This document shows, piece after piece, positions 18,168-26,736 of a stretch of 64,000 bases of DNA. The DNA comes from Micromonospora ureilytica (GTDB lineage: Bacteria > Actinomycetota > Actinomycetes > Mycobacteriales > Micromonosporaceae). Within the stretch, counting starts at the first letter, position 1. Each line of letters starts with the position of its first letter. The notes beneath the pieces were generated by a model. That model saw nothing but the letters and a program-made list of their open reading frames with translations. It did not search any database and was not told where the DNA came from. The stretch is from the NCBI RefSeq assembly GCF_015751765.1, contig NZ_JADOTX010000001.1, forward strand, positions 6,138,001 to 6,202,000, written 5' to 3'. A program made the position numbers and the translations under genes.

Positions 18168-18383
18168 ATGCCCCGGTACGAGTTCCGCTGCCGCGCCTGC
18201 GGCGACACCTTCGAGGTCAACCGTTCGATGGCGGCGGCCGGTGAGCCGGCCAGCTGCCCACAGGGACACGCCGACACGGTCAAGCTTCTTTCCGCGGTCG
18301 CGGTCACCGGCCGGGCAGGTGCCGCCGGTGGTGCCCCGGCACCCGCCGCTGGTGGTTGCTGCGGCGGCGCCTGCGGCTGCTGA
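18168..18383 (+). CDS. FmdB-family zinc-ribbon protein
   Basis: A 71-aa protein starting MPRYEFRCRACGDTFEV, the FmdB/CxxC zinc-ribbon signature. The first knuckle is CRAC; the second is CPQGH instead of the common CPxC, so the metal site would be Cys3-His. The tail is Ala/Gly-rich and ends CCGGACGC. Family members are small regulators of unknown partner. It is divergent from the transglycosylase with a 37-bp gap, and is followed by the cyclase-like regulator. Confidence 0.85.
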   Translation: MPRYEFRCRACGDTFEVNRSMAAAGEPASCPQGHADTVKLLSAVAVTGRAGAAGGAPAPAAGGCCGGACGC

Positions 18384-18535
18384 TCGGGCCAATTCGCCAC
18401 CGCCTGGTGGGCCGGCCTTGCCGGGAGCGGGTCCGAGTGGCACGTTGGGGCGGCACTTGCCCGGCCGTTCTCACGATGTGTGATCGTTCGGACTCAGGCA
18501 GCATGAACCCGACGTCACGGGCGGAGGTTCCTCGC

Positions 18536-21376
18536 ATGTCGCCACGGATCCAGTTCCCGAGCGGTTGGGTAACCTTCGTGTTCACCGATATCGAGGGCTC
18601 GACCCGGCTGGCTCAGCTGCTCGGCGCGGACTACCGCCCGGTGCTCGCCGAGCATCGACGGTTGCTGCGTCGCACGCTGGCCAGCACGGGTGGCGCGGAG
18701 TTGCTGACCGAGGGCGACTCGTTCTTCCTTGCCTTCGAGGACGCGACCGCCGCGATGACCGCGTGCCTGACCGCCCAGCGGGCACTGTCCAGCCACGACT
18801 GGCCCACCTCCGAGGCCGCGCCCCGGGTGCGGATGGGCCTGCACACCGGCTATGCGGAGCCCCGCGACGGCGAGTACGCCAGCCCCGAGGTGCACCGGGC
18901 CGCCCGGGTGGCCGCCGCCGCGCACGGCGGGCAGGTGCTCTGCACGGCGTCCACCGCACGTCGGGCCGAGCCGATGCCGCCGGGTGCGACCCTGCTCGAC
19001 CTGGGCCTGCACCGCCTGCGCGGCTTCGACGACCGGGAACGCCTGTTCCAACTGGTCGCCCCCGGTCTGGAGCGGCAGTTCCCCCGGCCCCGCACCGCCG
19101 ACGCGGTGGCGCACAACCTGCCCAGCCAGGTGACCTCGTTCGTCGGCCGGCAGGCCGAGCGCATCGAGCTGGGCCTGCTGGTGCGACAGCACCGCCTGGT
19201 CACCGTGCTGGGGGCGGGTGGCGCGGGCAAGACCCGGCTCGCTGTGGAGTTGGCCAGCGGAGTTGTCGAGGCGTACCCGGACGGGGTCTGGTTCGTCGAC
19301 ATCGCCTCGGTGACCGACCCGGGGCTGGTGGCTTTCGCCATCGCCGCCGTGCTCGGCCTGCGACCCGAGCCCGGCCGGCCGATGCTGGACACCCTCGTCG
19401 AGTACGCGGCCGGCCGCCGGATGCTCGTCGTACTGGACACCTGCGACACCCAACCGGCCGCCTGCGCCGAGGTGATCGCGCGGTTGCTGTCCGGCGGGGG
19501 CGGCGTACGGGTGCTGGCGACCAGTCGTGAGTCGTTCAGCCTGCCCGGCGAGGTGGTGTGGCGGATTCCGCCGCTCTCGGTCGACCCGCGCGCCGACGGC
19601 GCGGAGAGCGACGCGGTGGCCCTGCTGCTGGACCGCACGGCGGCGGCGCGGGGTGGTCGGCAACCCGACCCGGCCGAGTCCGCCGATCTGCGCCGGGTCG
19701 TGCAGCGGCTGGACGGTCTGCCGCTCGCCATCGAGTTGGCCGCCGCCCGGCTGCGGGTGCTCTCCGTGGGCCAGCTCGCCGAGCGGCTGGACGATGTCCT
19801 CGGCACCCTGGACGCCGGTCGCGAGGACCCGGATCCGCCTCCGGTGGAGCGGGGCTGGTCCGGCAACCAACAGGACACCGTGGACCTGGTCGCGGCGGCG
19901 GCCGGGGCGTCGCCGCCCACCCCGGCGAGCCGGGCGGTGCAGCGCTCGGCCACCGAACGGCATCTGACCATGCAGGCCACCGTCACCTGGTCGTACCGGA
20001 CGCTGGGGCCCCGGGCCGCCCGCCTGCTGCGGTGGCTGGCGGTCTTCGCCGGCCCGGTGGATCTGGAGACTGTGGAATGGCTGTTGGGCGACGATCCGCT
20101 GGACCCGCTCTCGGTCCTGGTGGACAAGTCGATGGTGTTGGCCGAGCCGCGGGCCGCCGGCAGCACCTACCGGATGCTCGACCCCATCCGGGCGTACGCG
20201 GCGAGGCGGCTGGCCGAGGCGGGTGAGGAGCAGGCCGCTCGGGACCGGCACGTGGCCTGGTCGGCGCACGCGTTGGACCGGGCCCACCTGGGCCAGGACG
20301 GCCGGCCGGTGACGCTGTCGCTGTATGCCCTCGACCCACTGGCCGGGGAGCTGCGCGCCGCGCTGCGCTGGTGCGCCACCGGCGGCAGCGCCCGTGCCGG
20401 TCTCGGTCTGGCGGGCGGGCTGGACCAGTGGTGGCTGGAACGGGGCCTGGCGCGCGAGGGGCGGCTGTGGCTGTTCCGGCTGTACGGGCGGATCGCCGAG
20501 ACGGGAGAGCGGATCCCGGAGGCCGAGCTGGCGGCGGCGTACCACATGCACTCACTGCATGCCAGCGCCGACGGTGAGTTCGCCGAGGAGCTGCGCTACT
20601 CCCAGCGGGCGGAGGCAGCGGCCCGGCAGGCCGGCGACGCCGGTTTGCTGGCCCGGGTGCTCGCCGGCAGGGCGGCGCCGCTTGTGGACATGGGGCAGTT
20701 CGTCGAGGCCGAGCGGGTGTGCCGGGAGGTCATCGACTGGGCACACGGGCAGGACGTGGTCGGCGAGGCGTTGTTCGCGGTGTTCAGCCTGGCCGAGCTG
20801 CTCTGGCGGCGGGGCGCCCTGGAGGAGGCGGCGGAGCTGCTGGGGGCGGTACGTCCGGTGGAGGCGGCCCGGCCCGTGGAACGCGGCCGACGTTCGGTGG
20901 ACATGCTGCTCGGAATGGTCGCGCTGGCCCGGGGTGACGTGATCGCCGCCCACGAGCATCTGTTGGTGGCGCTGCGTTCCCGGATGGGTCACGGCTACCA
21001 CGGCCGGGCGTGCGACACCTTGAACGCGGTCGCGGTGCGCTGCGCCGTCGGCGGGCAGCGGTTGACCGCCGCCCGCCTGTTCGGGGCCGCGCAGGCCACC
21101 CGGGCGAGCATGCGTGCCACCCCGGGCATCTACGGCGGTTACTGGGCCGAACAGCAGGCCGAGTTGCGTGCGGTGCTCGGTGACGCGGCGTTCGACGACG
21201 CGTACGGCGAGGGTGCCGAACTGGGGCTGGACGAGGCTGCGGCGCTGGCACTCGACGTGGAACACCCGGACCTGGCGGCGGACTCGACCCGCTTCAGCAC
21301 CGGCCTGTCCCAACCAACGCCCCGCCGTCCCGCCGACCCCGACCGCCACCCAGCCACCCGAACCGAACGCGCCTAG
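18536..21376 (+). CDS. cyclase-homology / NB-ARC ATPase / TPR signalling protein
   Basis: A 946-aa regulator of a type frequent in actinobacteria. Residues 1-185 form a class III nucleotidyl-cyclase-homology domain (VTFVFTDIEGSTRL, EGDSFFLAFEDATAAM, VRMGLHTGYAEPRDGEY, VHRAARVAAAAHGGQVL). An NB-ARC/AAA ATPase follows with Walker A GAGGAGKTRLA (about 225) and Walker B MLVVLDTCD (about 297), a winged-helix region and a TPR-like C-terminus. The metal-binding Asp of FTDIEG is kept, but cyclase activity is uncertain in these fusions. There is no DNA-binding domain at the end. I chose ATG 18536 because GGAGG lies 7 nt upstream; ATG 18503 is also in frame. Confidence 0.88.
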   Translation: MSPRIQFPSGWVTFVFTDIEGSTRLAQLLGADYRPVLAEHRRLLRRTLASTGGAELLTEGDSFFLAFEDATAAMTACLTAQRALSSHDWPTSEAAPRVRMGLHTGYAEPRDGEYASPEVHRAARVAAAAHGGQVLCTASTARRAEPMPPGATLLDLGLHRLRGFDDRERLFQLVAPGLERQFPRPRTADAVAHNLPSQVTSFVGRQAERIELGLLVRQHRLVTVLGAGGAGKTRLAVELASGVVEAYPDGVWFVDIASVTDPGLVAFAIAAVLGLRPEPGRPMLDTLVEYAAGRRMLVVLDTCDTQPAACAEVIARLLSGGGGVRVLATSRESFSLPGEVVWRIPPLSVDPRADGAESDAVALLLDRTAAARGGRQPDPAESADLRRVVQRLDGLPLAIELAAARLRVLSVGQLAERLDDVLGTLDAGREDPDPPPVERGWSGNQQDTVDLVAAAAGASPPTPASRAVQRSATERHLTMQATVTWSYRTLGPRAARLLRWLAVFAGPVDLETVEWLLGDDPLDPLSVLVDKSMVLAEPRAAGSTYRMLDPIRAYAARRLAEAGEEQAARDRHVAWSAHALDRAHLGQDGRPVTLSLYALDPLAGELRAALRWCATGGSARAGLGLAGGLDQWWLERGLAREGRLWLFRLYGRIAETGERIPEAELAAAYHMHSLHASADGEFAEELRYSQRAEAAARQAGDAGLLARVLAGRAAPLVDMGQFVEAERVCREVIDWAHGQDVVGEALFAVFSLAELLWRRGALEEAAELLGAVRPVEAARPVERGRRSVDMLLGMVALARGDVIAAHEHLLVALRSRMGHGYHGRACDTLNAVAVRCAVGGQRLTAARLFGAAQATRASMRATPGIYGGYWAEQQAELRAVLGDAAFDDAYGEGAELGLDEAAALALDVEHPDLAADSTRFSTGLSQPTPRRPADPDRHPATRTERA

Positions 21377-21404
21377 CCCACCCACCCACCCCTCTTGCGC
21401 GGTC

Positions 21405-21460
21405 GATCATGGAGTTAGCGGGTGCGACACGCCGAGCGGACCGCCGCTAACTCCATGATC
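21405..21460. repeat. 17-bp intergenic palindrome (GATCATGGAGTTAGCGG family)
   Basis: Perfect 17-bp arms (21405-21421 and 21444-21460) around a 22-nt loop lie between convergent genes. The core GATCATG-AGTTA recurs at 25600-25666. It may end transcription from both sides, but the recurrence suggests a dispersed repeat family. Confidence 0.85.
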
Positions 21461-21504
21461 ACCGGGGTTTGGCTAGGGGGTGGGGGTCGGGGGTGGGGTG
21501 GGGG

Positions 21505-22041
21505 TTAGCGGGTTGCTGCTTTGGCTTCGGCTTGGGCCTTCATTTGGGCGGCGCGGTCGATGTCAGCCTGCTGAACGGCCGCTACCGAACCGAAGATGTT
21601 GACCGCCTGGTAGTAGGTCCAGGCCAGGCTGTAGCAGGCCGGCCGGACGACCGAGTTGTACGTGGTGCAGACGCGCTTCAGGTCCGCGTAGAAGGCGCTG
21701 TCGACGCGGGACTTGTTGGCGGGGAACTGGCCGACGGCCTTGTAGTTGCGGTAGCCGAAGTCGTGTCGGTAGCAGCCCAGGTTGAAGGTGAACCCGAGCG
21801 GGTTGTCCGGGCTGGACGAGCAGTAGTCGGTGGACCAGTTGAAGTTGTACTCGGCCCAGGGGGCCCGATTGACCCGGGCGCTGTTCCACGAGTTGTAGCT
21901 GGATGCGCTGGTCTGGGTCCAACTGGACAGCACGGAGAGCCGTTGGGCGGGGGTGACGGCGGCGGCGGGGGAGGCGATGGTGAGGGTGGCGAGCAGCGCT
22001 AACGCGCCCGAGGCGAGCAGGGTGGCGAGACGTCGGGGCAC
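21505..22041 (-). CDS. secreted prokaryotic phospholipase A2
   Basis: A 178-aa extracellular enzyme. Residues 1-28 are a signal peptide (MPRRLATLLASGALALLATL..., cut after SPAAA). The catalytic His-Asp pair is in GCYRHDFGYRNY, with the Ca2+-loop region around DNPLGFTFNLG and paired cysteines for disulfides, as in the Streptomyces violaceoruber enzyme. It should hydrolyse the sn-2 ester of phospholipids with calcium. The C-terminus extends as an Ala/Gln-rich helix (QADIDRAAQMKAQAEAKA) of unknown role. ATG 22041 follows GGAGG. Single gene, with an intergenic palindrome downstream. Confidence 0.93.
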   Translation of the reverse strand: MPRRLATLLASGALALLATLTIASPAAAVTPAQRLSVLSSWTQTSASSYNSWNSARVNRAPWAEYNFNWSTDYCSSSPDNPLGFTFNLGCYRHDFGYRNYKAVGQFPANKSRVDSAFYADLKRVCTTYNSVVRPACYSLAWTYYQAVNIFGSVAAVQQADIDRAAQMKAQAEAKAATR

Positions 22042-22176
22042 GGTTTACCTCCGCGGGGGTGGGCGGGTGGAACGGATGTTACCGGCGGGTTACCGGATGT
22101 CGATGAGTGTCGATCAGCTGATCAACTGGACGGTATGCGCATCGCCAACTATTGGTGACATGCGTCGAAACAGACC

Positions 22177-22209
22177 AATGCCCCGGACGCGCGGGGCGTC
22201 CGGGGCATT
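22177..22209. terminator. terminator hairpin after the glycosyl hydrolase gene
   Basis: A perfect 14-bp stem (AATGCCCCGGACGC / complement, 22177-22190 and 22196-22209) with a 5-nt loop. It lies 13 bp after the stop of the minus-strand gene. Confidence 0.85.
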
Positions 22210-22221
22210 TAGAAGAACGGG

Positions 22222-23880
22222 TCAGCGCAGTACGAACGCCGGCGGGCTCGCGGGGCTCTCGTTTGCCGACCGGTCCAGCGCTGTCAGCTGGTAGGTGTAG
22301 CGCCGGCCGGGCTCGGCCGAGGTGTCCACCCAGGACTGTGTGCCGCCGGGGGTGGCCCGGACGGTGCCGATCAGGTGCGCGGCGTCGGCCGTGGCGCACC
22401 GGCCGGGCAGCGTGGTGCCGTCGAACCGGTAGATCGCGTACGAGGTGGCGGTGCCGAGCGGGCCGACGCCGTCGGCGGGCTGCCGCCAGGTGAGCCGGAC
22501 CCCGTCGGCCTGCCGGGTCGCCTTGCTGACCACCGGGAAGAGCAGCGGCCGGGCCGGCAGGTGAGGCATGGCCGGCACCAGTGCCGGGCGGGAGTAGTGC
22601 TCGGCCGCGTAGATGTCGGTGGCGCCGAGGCGGTTGGCCCGCACCTGCACCGCGGAGAAGTGCACGTTGCCCCGCACCTCCGGGTACGACCGATTGAGCG
22701 TCAGGTGGTCGGACAGCTCACTGGGGTTCTGCCAGTACGGCCCGTACGCCGGGTCGCCGCTCTTGTAGTCGGCCTGCCCGATGTAGAGCTGTACGCGGGT
22801 GCCGCGCACCGTCTCGGCCCACCACGGTACGAGGCGCGCGTAGTCGGCCGCCGGGTACTGGCCGATGTACCAGTAGAGCTGCGGCACCACGTAGTCGATC
22901 CACTCCTGCTTGATCCACTTGCGGGTGTCGGCGGAGATGATGTCGTACGACTGGCTGCCGGTGGTGTCGGAGCCGAGCGGGTCTGCGGTCTTGTTCCGCC
23001 AGATGCCGAACGGACTGACACCGAACTTCACCCACGGCTTCGCCGCCTTGATCTTGCCATTCATCTCCTGGATCAGCAGGTTGATGTTGTCCCGCCGCCA
23101 GTCGGCCCGGTCGGTGAAGCCCCGGTTGTGGGCCGCGAAGGTCGCGTCGTCCGGCACCTGGTAGGTCCCGCTGGGGTAGGGGTAGAAGTAGTCGTCGAAG
23201 TGGACGCCGTCGATGTCGTACCGCTTGACCGCGTCCATCATGGCCGTCTGGACGAACTCGCGGACCTCGGGGATCCCGGGGTTGTAGTAGAGCCGGCTGC
23301 CGGCCACACCGGGAGGTGGGTAGGCGAAGGTCCAGTCGGGGTGCTGCTGGGCCGGGTGGCCGGGGGCGAGCTGGGCGAGGTCCGCGCCGGCGCCGCCGGG
23401 GGCCGGCATGGACACGCGGTACGGGTTGAACCAGGCGTGGAACTCCAGCTTCCGCTTGTGCGACTCGTCGACCAGGAAGGCCAGTGGGTCCCAGTCCGGG
23501 TCCTGGCCGCGTACGCCGGTCAGATATTCCGACCAGGGCTCGTACGGCGAGGGCCAGAGCGCGTCGGCGGTGGGCCGGACCTGCACCACGACGGCGTTGT
23601 GGTGCAGTCGCCCGGCCAGGTCGAGCAGTTGGCGGTACTCGGCCTGCTGAGCCGCGATCCGGTCCGGGTTGGTCTGGGACGCCTTGCTGGGCCAGTCGAT
23701 GTTGACCACCGATGAGATCCACATGGCCCGGAACTGTCGCTTCGGGGTGGCCGGGTCGGTGGCGCAGGTGGCGGTGGTGGTGTCGGCCGCGCTGGGTGCG
23801 GCGCTCGCGGAGGTGGCGGTGACGAACGTGCCGAGTAGGGCTGCGACCAGCCCGGCGACTCCGAGTCGTGCGGTTTTCAT
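22222..23880 (-). CDS. secreted family-10-like glycosyl hydrolase (GHL10/DUF187)
   Basis: A 552-aa exported protein with a signal peptide (MKTARLGVAGLVAALLGTFV, cut near SASA-APS). The TIM-barrel GHL10 domain (about 46-370) begins FRAMWISSVVNIDWPS and contains HHNAVVVQVRPTADALWPS, FHAWFNPYRVS, YDIDGVHFDDYFYPYP and IDYVVPQLYWYIG, as in YngK-like proteins. A fibronectin-III-like module (about 450-550) ends it. The substrate is not established for the family; cell-wall or exopolysaccharide glycans are suggested. The upstream region has an unusual AT patch (TAGGAAATTTTCACA, 23961-23975) that may be its control site. Confidence 0.9.
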   Translation of the reverse strand: MKTARLGVAGLVAALLGTFVTATSASAAPSAADTTTATCATDPATPKRQFRAMWISSVVNIDWPSKASQTNPDRIAAQQAEYRQLLDLAGRLHHNAVVVQVRPTADALWPSPYEPWSEYLTGVRGQDPDWDPLAFLVDESHKRKLEFHAWFNPYRVSMPAPGGAGADLAQLAPGHPAQQHPDWTFAYPPPGVAGSRLYYNPGIPEVREFVQTAMMDAVKRYDIDGVHFDDYFYPYPSGTYQVPDDATFAAHNRGFTDRADWRRDNINLLIQEMNGKIKAAKPWVKFGVSPFGIWRNKTADPLGSDTTGSQSYDIISADTRKWIKQEWIDYVVPQLYWYIGQYPAADYARLVPWWAETVRGTRVQLYIGQADYKSGDPAYGPYWQNPSELSDHLTLNRSYPEVRGNVHFSAVQVRANRLGATDIYAAEHYSRPALVPAMPHLPARPLLFPVVSKATRQADGVRLTWRQPADGVGPLGTATSYAIYRFDGTTLPGRCATADAAHLIGTVRATPGGTQSWVDTSAEPGRRYTYQLTALDRSANESPASPPAFVLR

Positions 23881-24082
23881 GCGGTGTGTCCCTTCGTTGG
23901 GGCTCCCGGATGTTTCGCGCGGCGCGCGGCAAGATTCGCCACTGGTGTCCGCGTTACTGGTAGGAAATTTTCACAGTCTGGCCGTTGCCGCAAGAGTTCG
24001 TGGTTGACCAATCGCGCCGCTGGGTAGCAACGGCGGTCACCGGCCGCCACGGAGGTGGTCGCGCGGTGGGAGGGGTGACCGG

Positions 24083-25585
24083 GTGTCCGTGCTGCGCACA
24101 AAACCAATCAAGGACGTGATAGCCCAGGGCGAGGCGGACGGCAGCGACGGCCAGTTGGGGCTGAAGAGACGTCTCGGCGCGGTCGACCTCACCGGCTTCG
24201 GCATCGGCATCGTGATCGGCACCGGCATCTTCACGCTCACCGGGATCGAGGCCCGGGACAGCGCCGGGCCGGGCGTGGTGATCTCCTTCGCCATCGCCGG
24301 CGTGGTGGCCCTGCTCGCCGCCCTCTGCTACGCCGAGCTGGCCTCCAGCGTGCCGACCGCCGGCAGCGCCTACACCTACGCGTACGCGACGATGGGCGAG
24401 ATCGTCGCCTGGATCATCGGCTGGGACCTGCTGCTGGAGTTCGCGCTCGGCGCCGCCGTGGTGGCCCGAGGCTGGTCCGGCTACCTCGCCGAACTGCTCG
24501 ACCTGCCGACCCGATGGTTCGGCGAGGAGGGCAGCACTGTCAACGTGGGCGCCATCGCCATCGTGCTGATCCTCGGCATCGTGGCGATCGTCGGCATCCG
24601 GGAATCCGCGCGAATCACCAACCTGCTGGTGCTGGTCAAGGTCGCCATCTGCGTCTTCGTGGTGGTCGCCGGGCTGTTCTTCGTCAAGGCCGCGAACCTC
24701 ACCCCGTTCATCCCGCCGGCCGAGCCCGCCGGGAGCGGCGACGACGGCATCAAGCAACCTGTCACGCAGGCGCTCTTCGGACTGGAGCCGTCAGTCTTCG
24801 GCTTCGTCGGGGTGCTCAGCGCCGCCGCCGTGGTCTTCTTCGCGTACACCGGCTTCGAGGCCGTGGCCAACCTGGGCGAGGAGACGAAAAAGCCCAAGCG
24901 GGACCTCACCCTGGGTCTGCTCGGCACGCTGCTGATCTCCACAGTGCTCTACATCGGCGTCTCGCTGGTGGTGGTCGGGATGGTGCCGTACACCGAGATC
25001 GACCGGGGCGCCCCGATCGCCTCGGCCTTCGAGTCGGTCGGCGCGGGCTGGGCGGCCGTGCTGGTCTCCATCGCCGCGGTCGCGGGCCTGACCAGCGTCA
25101 TCCTGGTCGACCTGGTGGCGATGGGCCGGATCGGCTTCGCCATCGCCCGGGACGGGTTGATCCCGCCCTCGATCGCGAAGGTGCATCCGCGCTGGGGCAC
25201 CCCGTACCGGATCTCGGCGATCATGACGGTGGCGGTCGCGCTGCTGGCCGGCTTCCTGCCGCTGTCCGCGCTGGCCGACCTGGTCAGCATCGGCGCGCTC
25301 TGCGCGTTCGTCCTGGTGTCGGTGGCGGTGCCGATCCTGCGCCGCAAGCGCCCGGACCTGGAGCGGCCGTTCCGGGTGCCGTTCTCACCGGTGCTGCCGA
25401 TCGTCTCGGCGCTGGCCTGCTTCTACCTGATGCTCAACCTGTCGGTGGAGACCTGGCTGCGGTTCCTGGCCTGGATGCTGCTCGGCGCGGTGATCTACTT
25501 CGGCTACGGCTACCGCCGCAACCGGCTGGCCCAACACGAACCGGCGGTCGCCCCGGCCCCCCGCGAGCCGACCGCCGACAGCTGA
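24083..25585 (+). CDS. APC-superfamily amino acid permease
   Basis: Integral membrane transporter of 500 aa with about 12 membrane helices. After a cytoplasmic lead (LGLKRRLGAVDLTGFGIG-type), TM1 carries the substrate-binding GIVIGTGIFTLTG. FFAYTGFEAVANLGEETKKPKRD is the conserved APC segment after TM6, and a cytoplasmic tail rich in Pro/Ala ends the protein. It probably imports a cationic or neutral amino acid by proton symport; the substrate is not predictable. The GTG at 24083 follows GGGAGGGG. Divergent from the glycosyl hydrolase gene with a 202-bp gap. Confidence 0.92.
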   Translation: MSVLRTKPIKDVIAQGEADGSDGQLGLKRRLGAVDLTGFGIGIVIGTGIFTLTGIEARDSAGPGVVISFAIAGVVALLAALCYAELASSVPTAGSAYTYAYATMGEIVAWIIGWDLLLEFALGAAVVARGWSGYLAELLDLPTRWFGEEGSTVNVGAIAIVLILGIVAIVGIRESARITNLLVLVKVAICVFVVVAGLFFVKAANLTPFIPPAEPAGSGDDGIKQPVTQALFGLEPSVFGFVGVLSAAAVVFFAYTGFEAVANLGEETKKPKRDLTLGLLGTLLISTVLYIGVSLVVVGMVPYTEIDRGAPIASAFESVGAGWAAVLVSIAAVAGLTSVILVDLVAMGRIGFAIARDGLIPPSIAKVHPRWGTPYRISAIMTVAVALLAGFLPLSALADLVSIGALCAFVLVSVAVPILRRKRPDLERPFRVPFSPVLPIVSALACFYLMLNLSVETWLRFLAWMLLGAVIYFGYGYRRNRLAQHEPAVAPAPREPTADS

Positions 25586-25599
25586 CCCCACCCGACCCT

Positions 25600-25666
25600 C
25601 GCGTTGATCATGAAGTTATTGCCATGAATGACGGCGTGTCGCCGCAATAACTTCATGATCAACGCG
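25600..25666. repeat. 22-bp intergenic palindrome (GATCATGAAGTTATTG family)
   Basis: Perfect 22-bp arms at 25600-25621 and 25645-25666 with a 23-nt loop lie between the convergent permease and methyltransferase genes. The architecture and GATCATG-AGTTA core match the 21405-21460 repeat. Confidence 0.88.
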
Positions 25667-25692
25667 GGATTGGGTGGGTGGGTGGGTGGGGG

Positions 25693-26469
25693 TTAGTCGA
25701 AGAAGCGGGCCAGGTGGGACTGGGGTGCCGGGTCGGCGTCTGGGGGGAGGGGGGTCAGGTCGGCGAAGATCGAGGCGCCGTCGCAGCCCGCGTGCAGCGG
25801 GTACCACCGCGGCGCGCCCGGTGGCCGGAGCTGACAGATCCCCTTGAACGTCTGCACGTCCATCAGCCGAACGTGGGTCGGGTCGGCCACCGCGTTCACA
25901 TGCCCCCACCACGGGCTCATCACGTGCAGCACGCCACCGGGGCGGAGCACCCGATGGCACTCGTCGACAAGCGGCAGGAAGTCGATCAGGTGCTCCAGGA
26001 TGTGCACCGCGAAGAGGACGTCCACCGAGTTGTCGGCGAGCGGCAGTGAGCCGGACAGGTCCGCGACGGCGTCCACGCCGGGCGCCGGGTACTTGTCCAG
26101 CCCCAGGTTGCTCGACCACTGCTTGGTCGGCCCACAGCCGAGGTCCACGACCACCGGCGCCCGCCCGCCGATGCCGACCCGGCACCAGACGCCGTAGACG
26201 CCTGCCAGCTGTCCCACCAGGCTCCGTACCAGCCGTAGCTGAGCGGGCTCGGCCACGTCACCGCCCAGGTGGGCCACCCCCCGGTCGAATCGCACCTCGA
26301 CCGCCAGGTCCCGCAACCGATCATCGTGGCGGACCTGGTCCGCCCATGCCTGGGCGAGGAATTCGTCGATCGCCCGCAGCCGGTCGGCCGAGGGCGGAGT
26401 CTGTGCCAAAGCGACCATTCGGGCCACCTCCCGCCGCGCGTTACCCGCAATCGCGCCCGTTATGCCCAC
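25693..26469 (-). CDS. BON-like domain fused to a class I SAM methyltransferase
   Basis: A 258-aa protein. An N-terminal helical part leads to a BON-like segment (about residues 55-110: DDRLRDLAVEVRFDRGVAHL, then VRSLVGQLAGVYGVWCRVGI). A type-11 methyltransferase domain follows, with motif I VVDLGCGPTKQ, NSVDVLFAVHILEHL and VDECHRVLRPGGVLHV. The substrate is unknown. The frame is open to 26547, but GTG 26469 has an AGGAGG exactly 8 nt upstream and is the better start. A 35-bp palindrome lies about 70 bp upstream and may regulate it. Confidence 0.85.
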   Translation of the reverse strand: MGITGAIAGNARREVARMVALAQTPPSADRLRAIDEFLAQAWADQVRHDDRLRDLAVEVRFDRGVAHLGGDVAEPAQLRLVRSLVGQLAGVYGVWCRVGIGGRAPVVVDLGCGPTKQWSSNLGLDKYPAPGVDAVADLSGSLPLADNSVDVLFAVHILEHLIDFLPLVDECHRVLRPGGVLHVMSPWWGHVNAVADPTHVRLMDVQTFKGICQLRPPGAPRWYPLHAGCDGASIFADLTPLPPDADPAPQSHLARFFD

Positions 26470-26541
26470 CTCGTCCACCTCCTCGCCGACGCGGGGTGCG
26501 GCCGGCCGATGGACGTGTCGCAGGCTGCGGGGCAGGACCGC

Positions 26542-26576
26542 AGTCATCGTGATGCCACACAGGCATCAAGATGACT
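26542..26576. promoter_or_regulatory. 35-bp palindromic operator candidate
   Basis: 15-bp arms with one mismatch (AGTCATCGTGATGCC at 26542-26556 against GGCATCAAGATGACT at 26562-26576) around ACACA. It lies upstream of the methyltransferase start. The half-sites and spacing resemble a dimeric regulator site more than a terminator. Confidence 0.5.
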
Positions 26577-26663
26577 CTGTGGCATCAGGCTCAACGCAGA
26601 CATCGGCTCCGCACGGGCCGAGCCGCGAACGACCAACTCGGCTCATGCCACCGCAGTCGGCCC

Positions 26664-26736
26664 GGCGCGGTCGGGTCCAGCCGGAGAGGGTGCGGCGGCC
26701 GGCGCGGTCGGGTCAGCCGGAGAGGGTGCGGCGGCC
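26664..26736. repeat. two-copy tandem repeat over the end of a gene
   Basis: A 37-bp copy (26664-26700) and a 36-bp copy (26701-26736) differ by one extra C. The second overlaps the last codons and stop of the minus-strand gene at 26713-27021, so the first looks like a duplication of that 3' end. Confidence 0.8.

Noticed and set aside
23881..24082. possible c-di-AMP (ydaO) riboswitch before the permease
   Set aside because: A GGGTAGC word and GC stems are present, but I could not lay out the conserved core and paired elements. A covariance-model search would decide.
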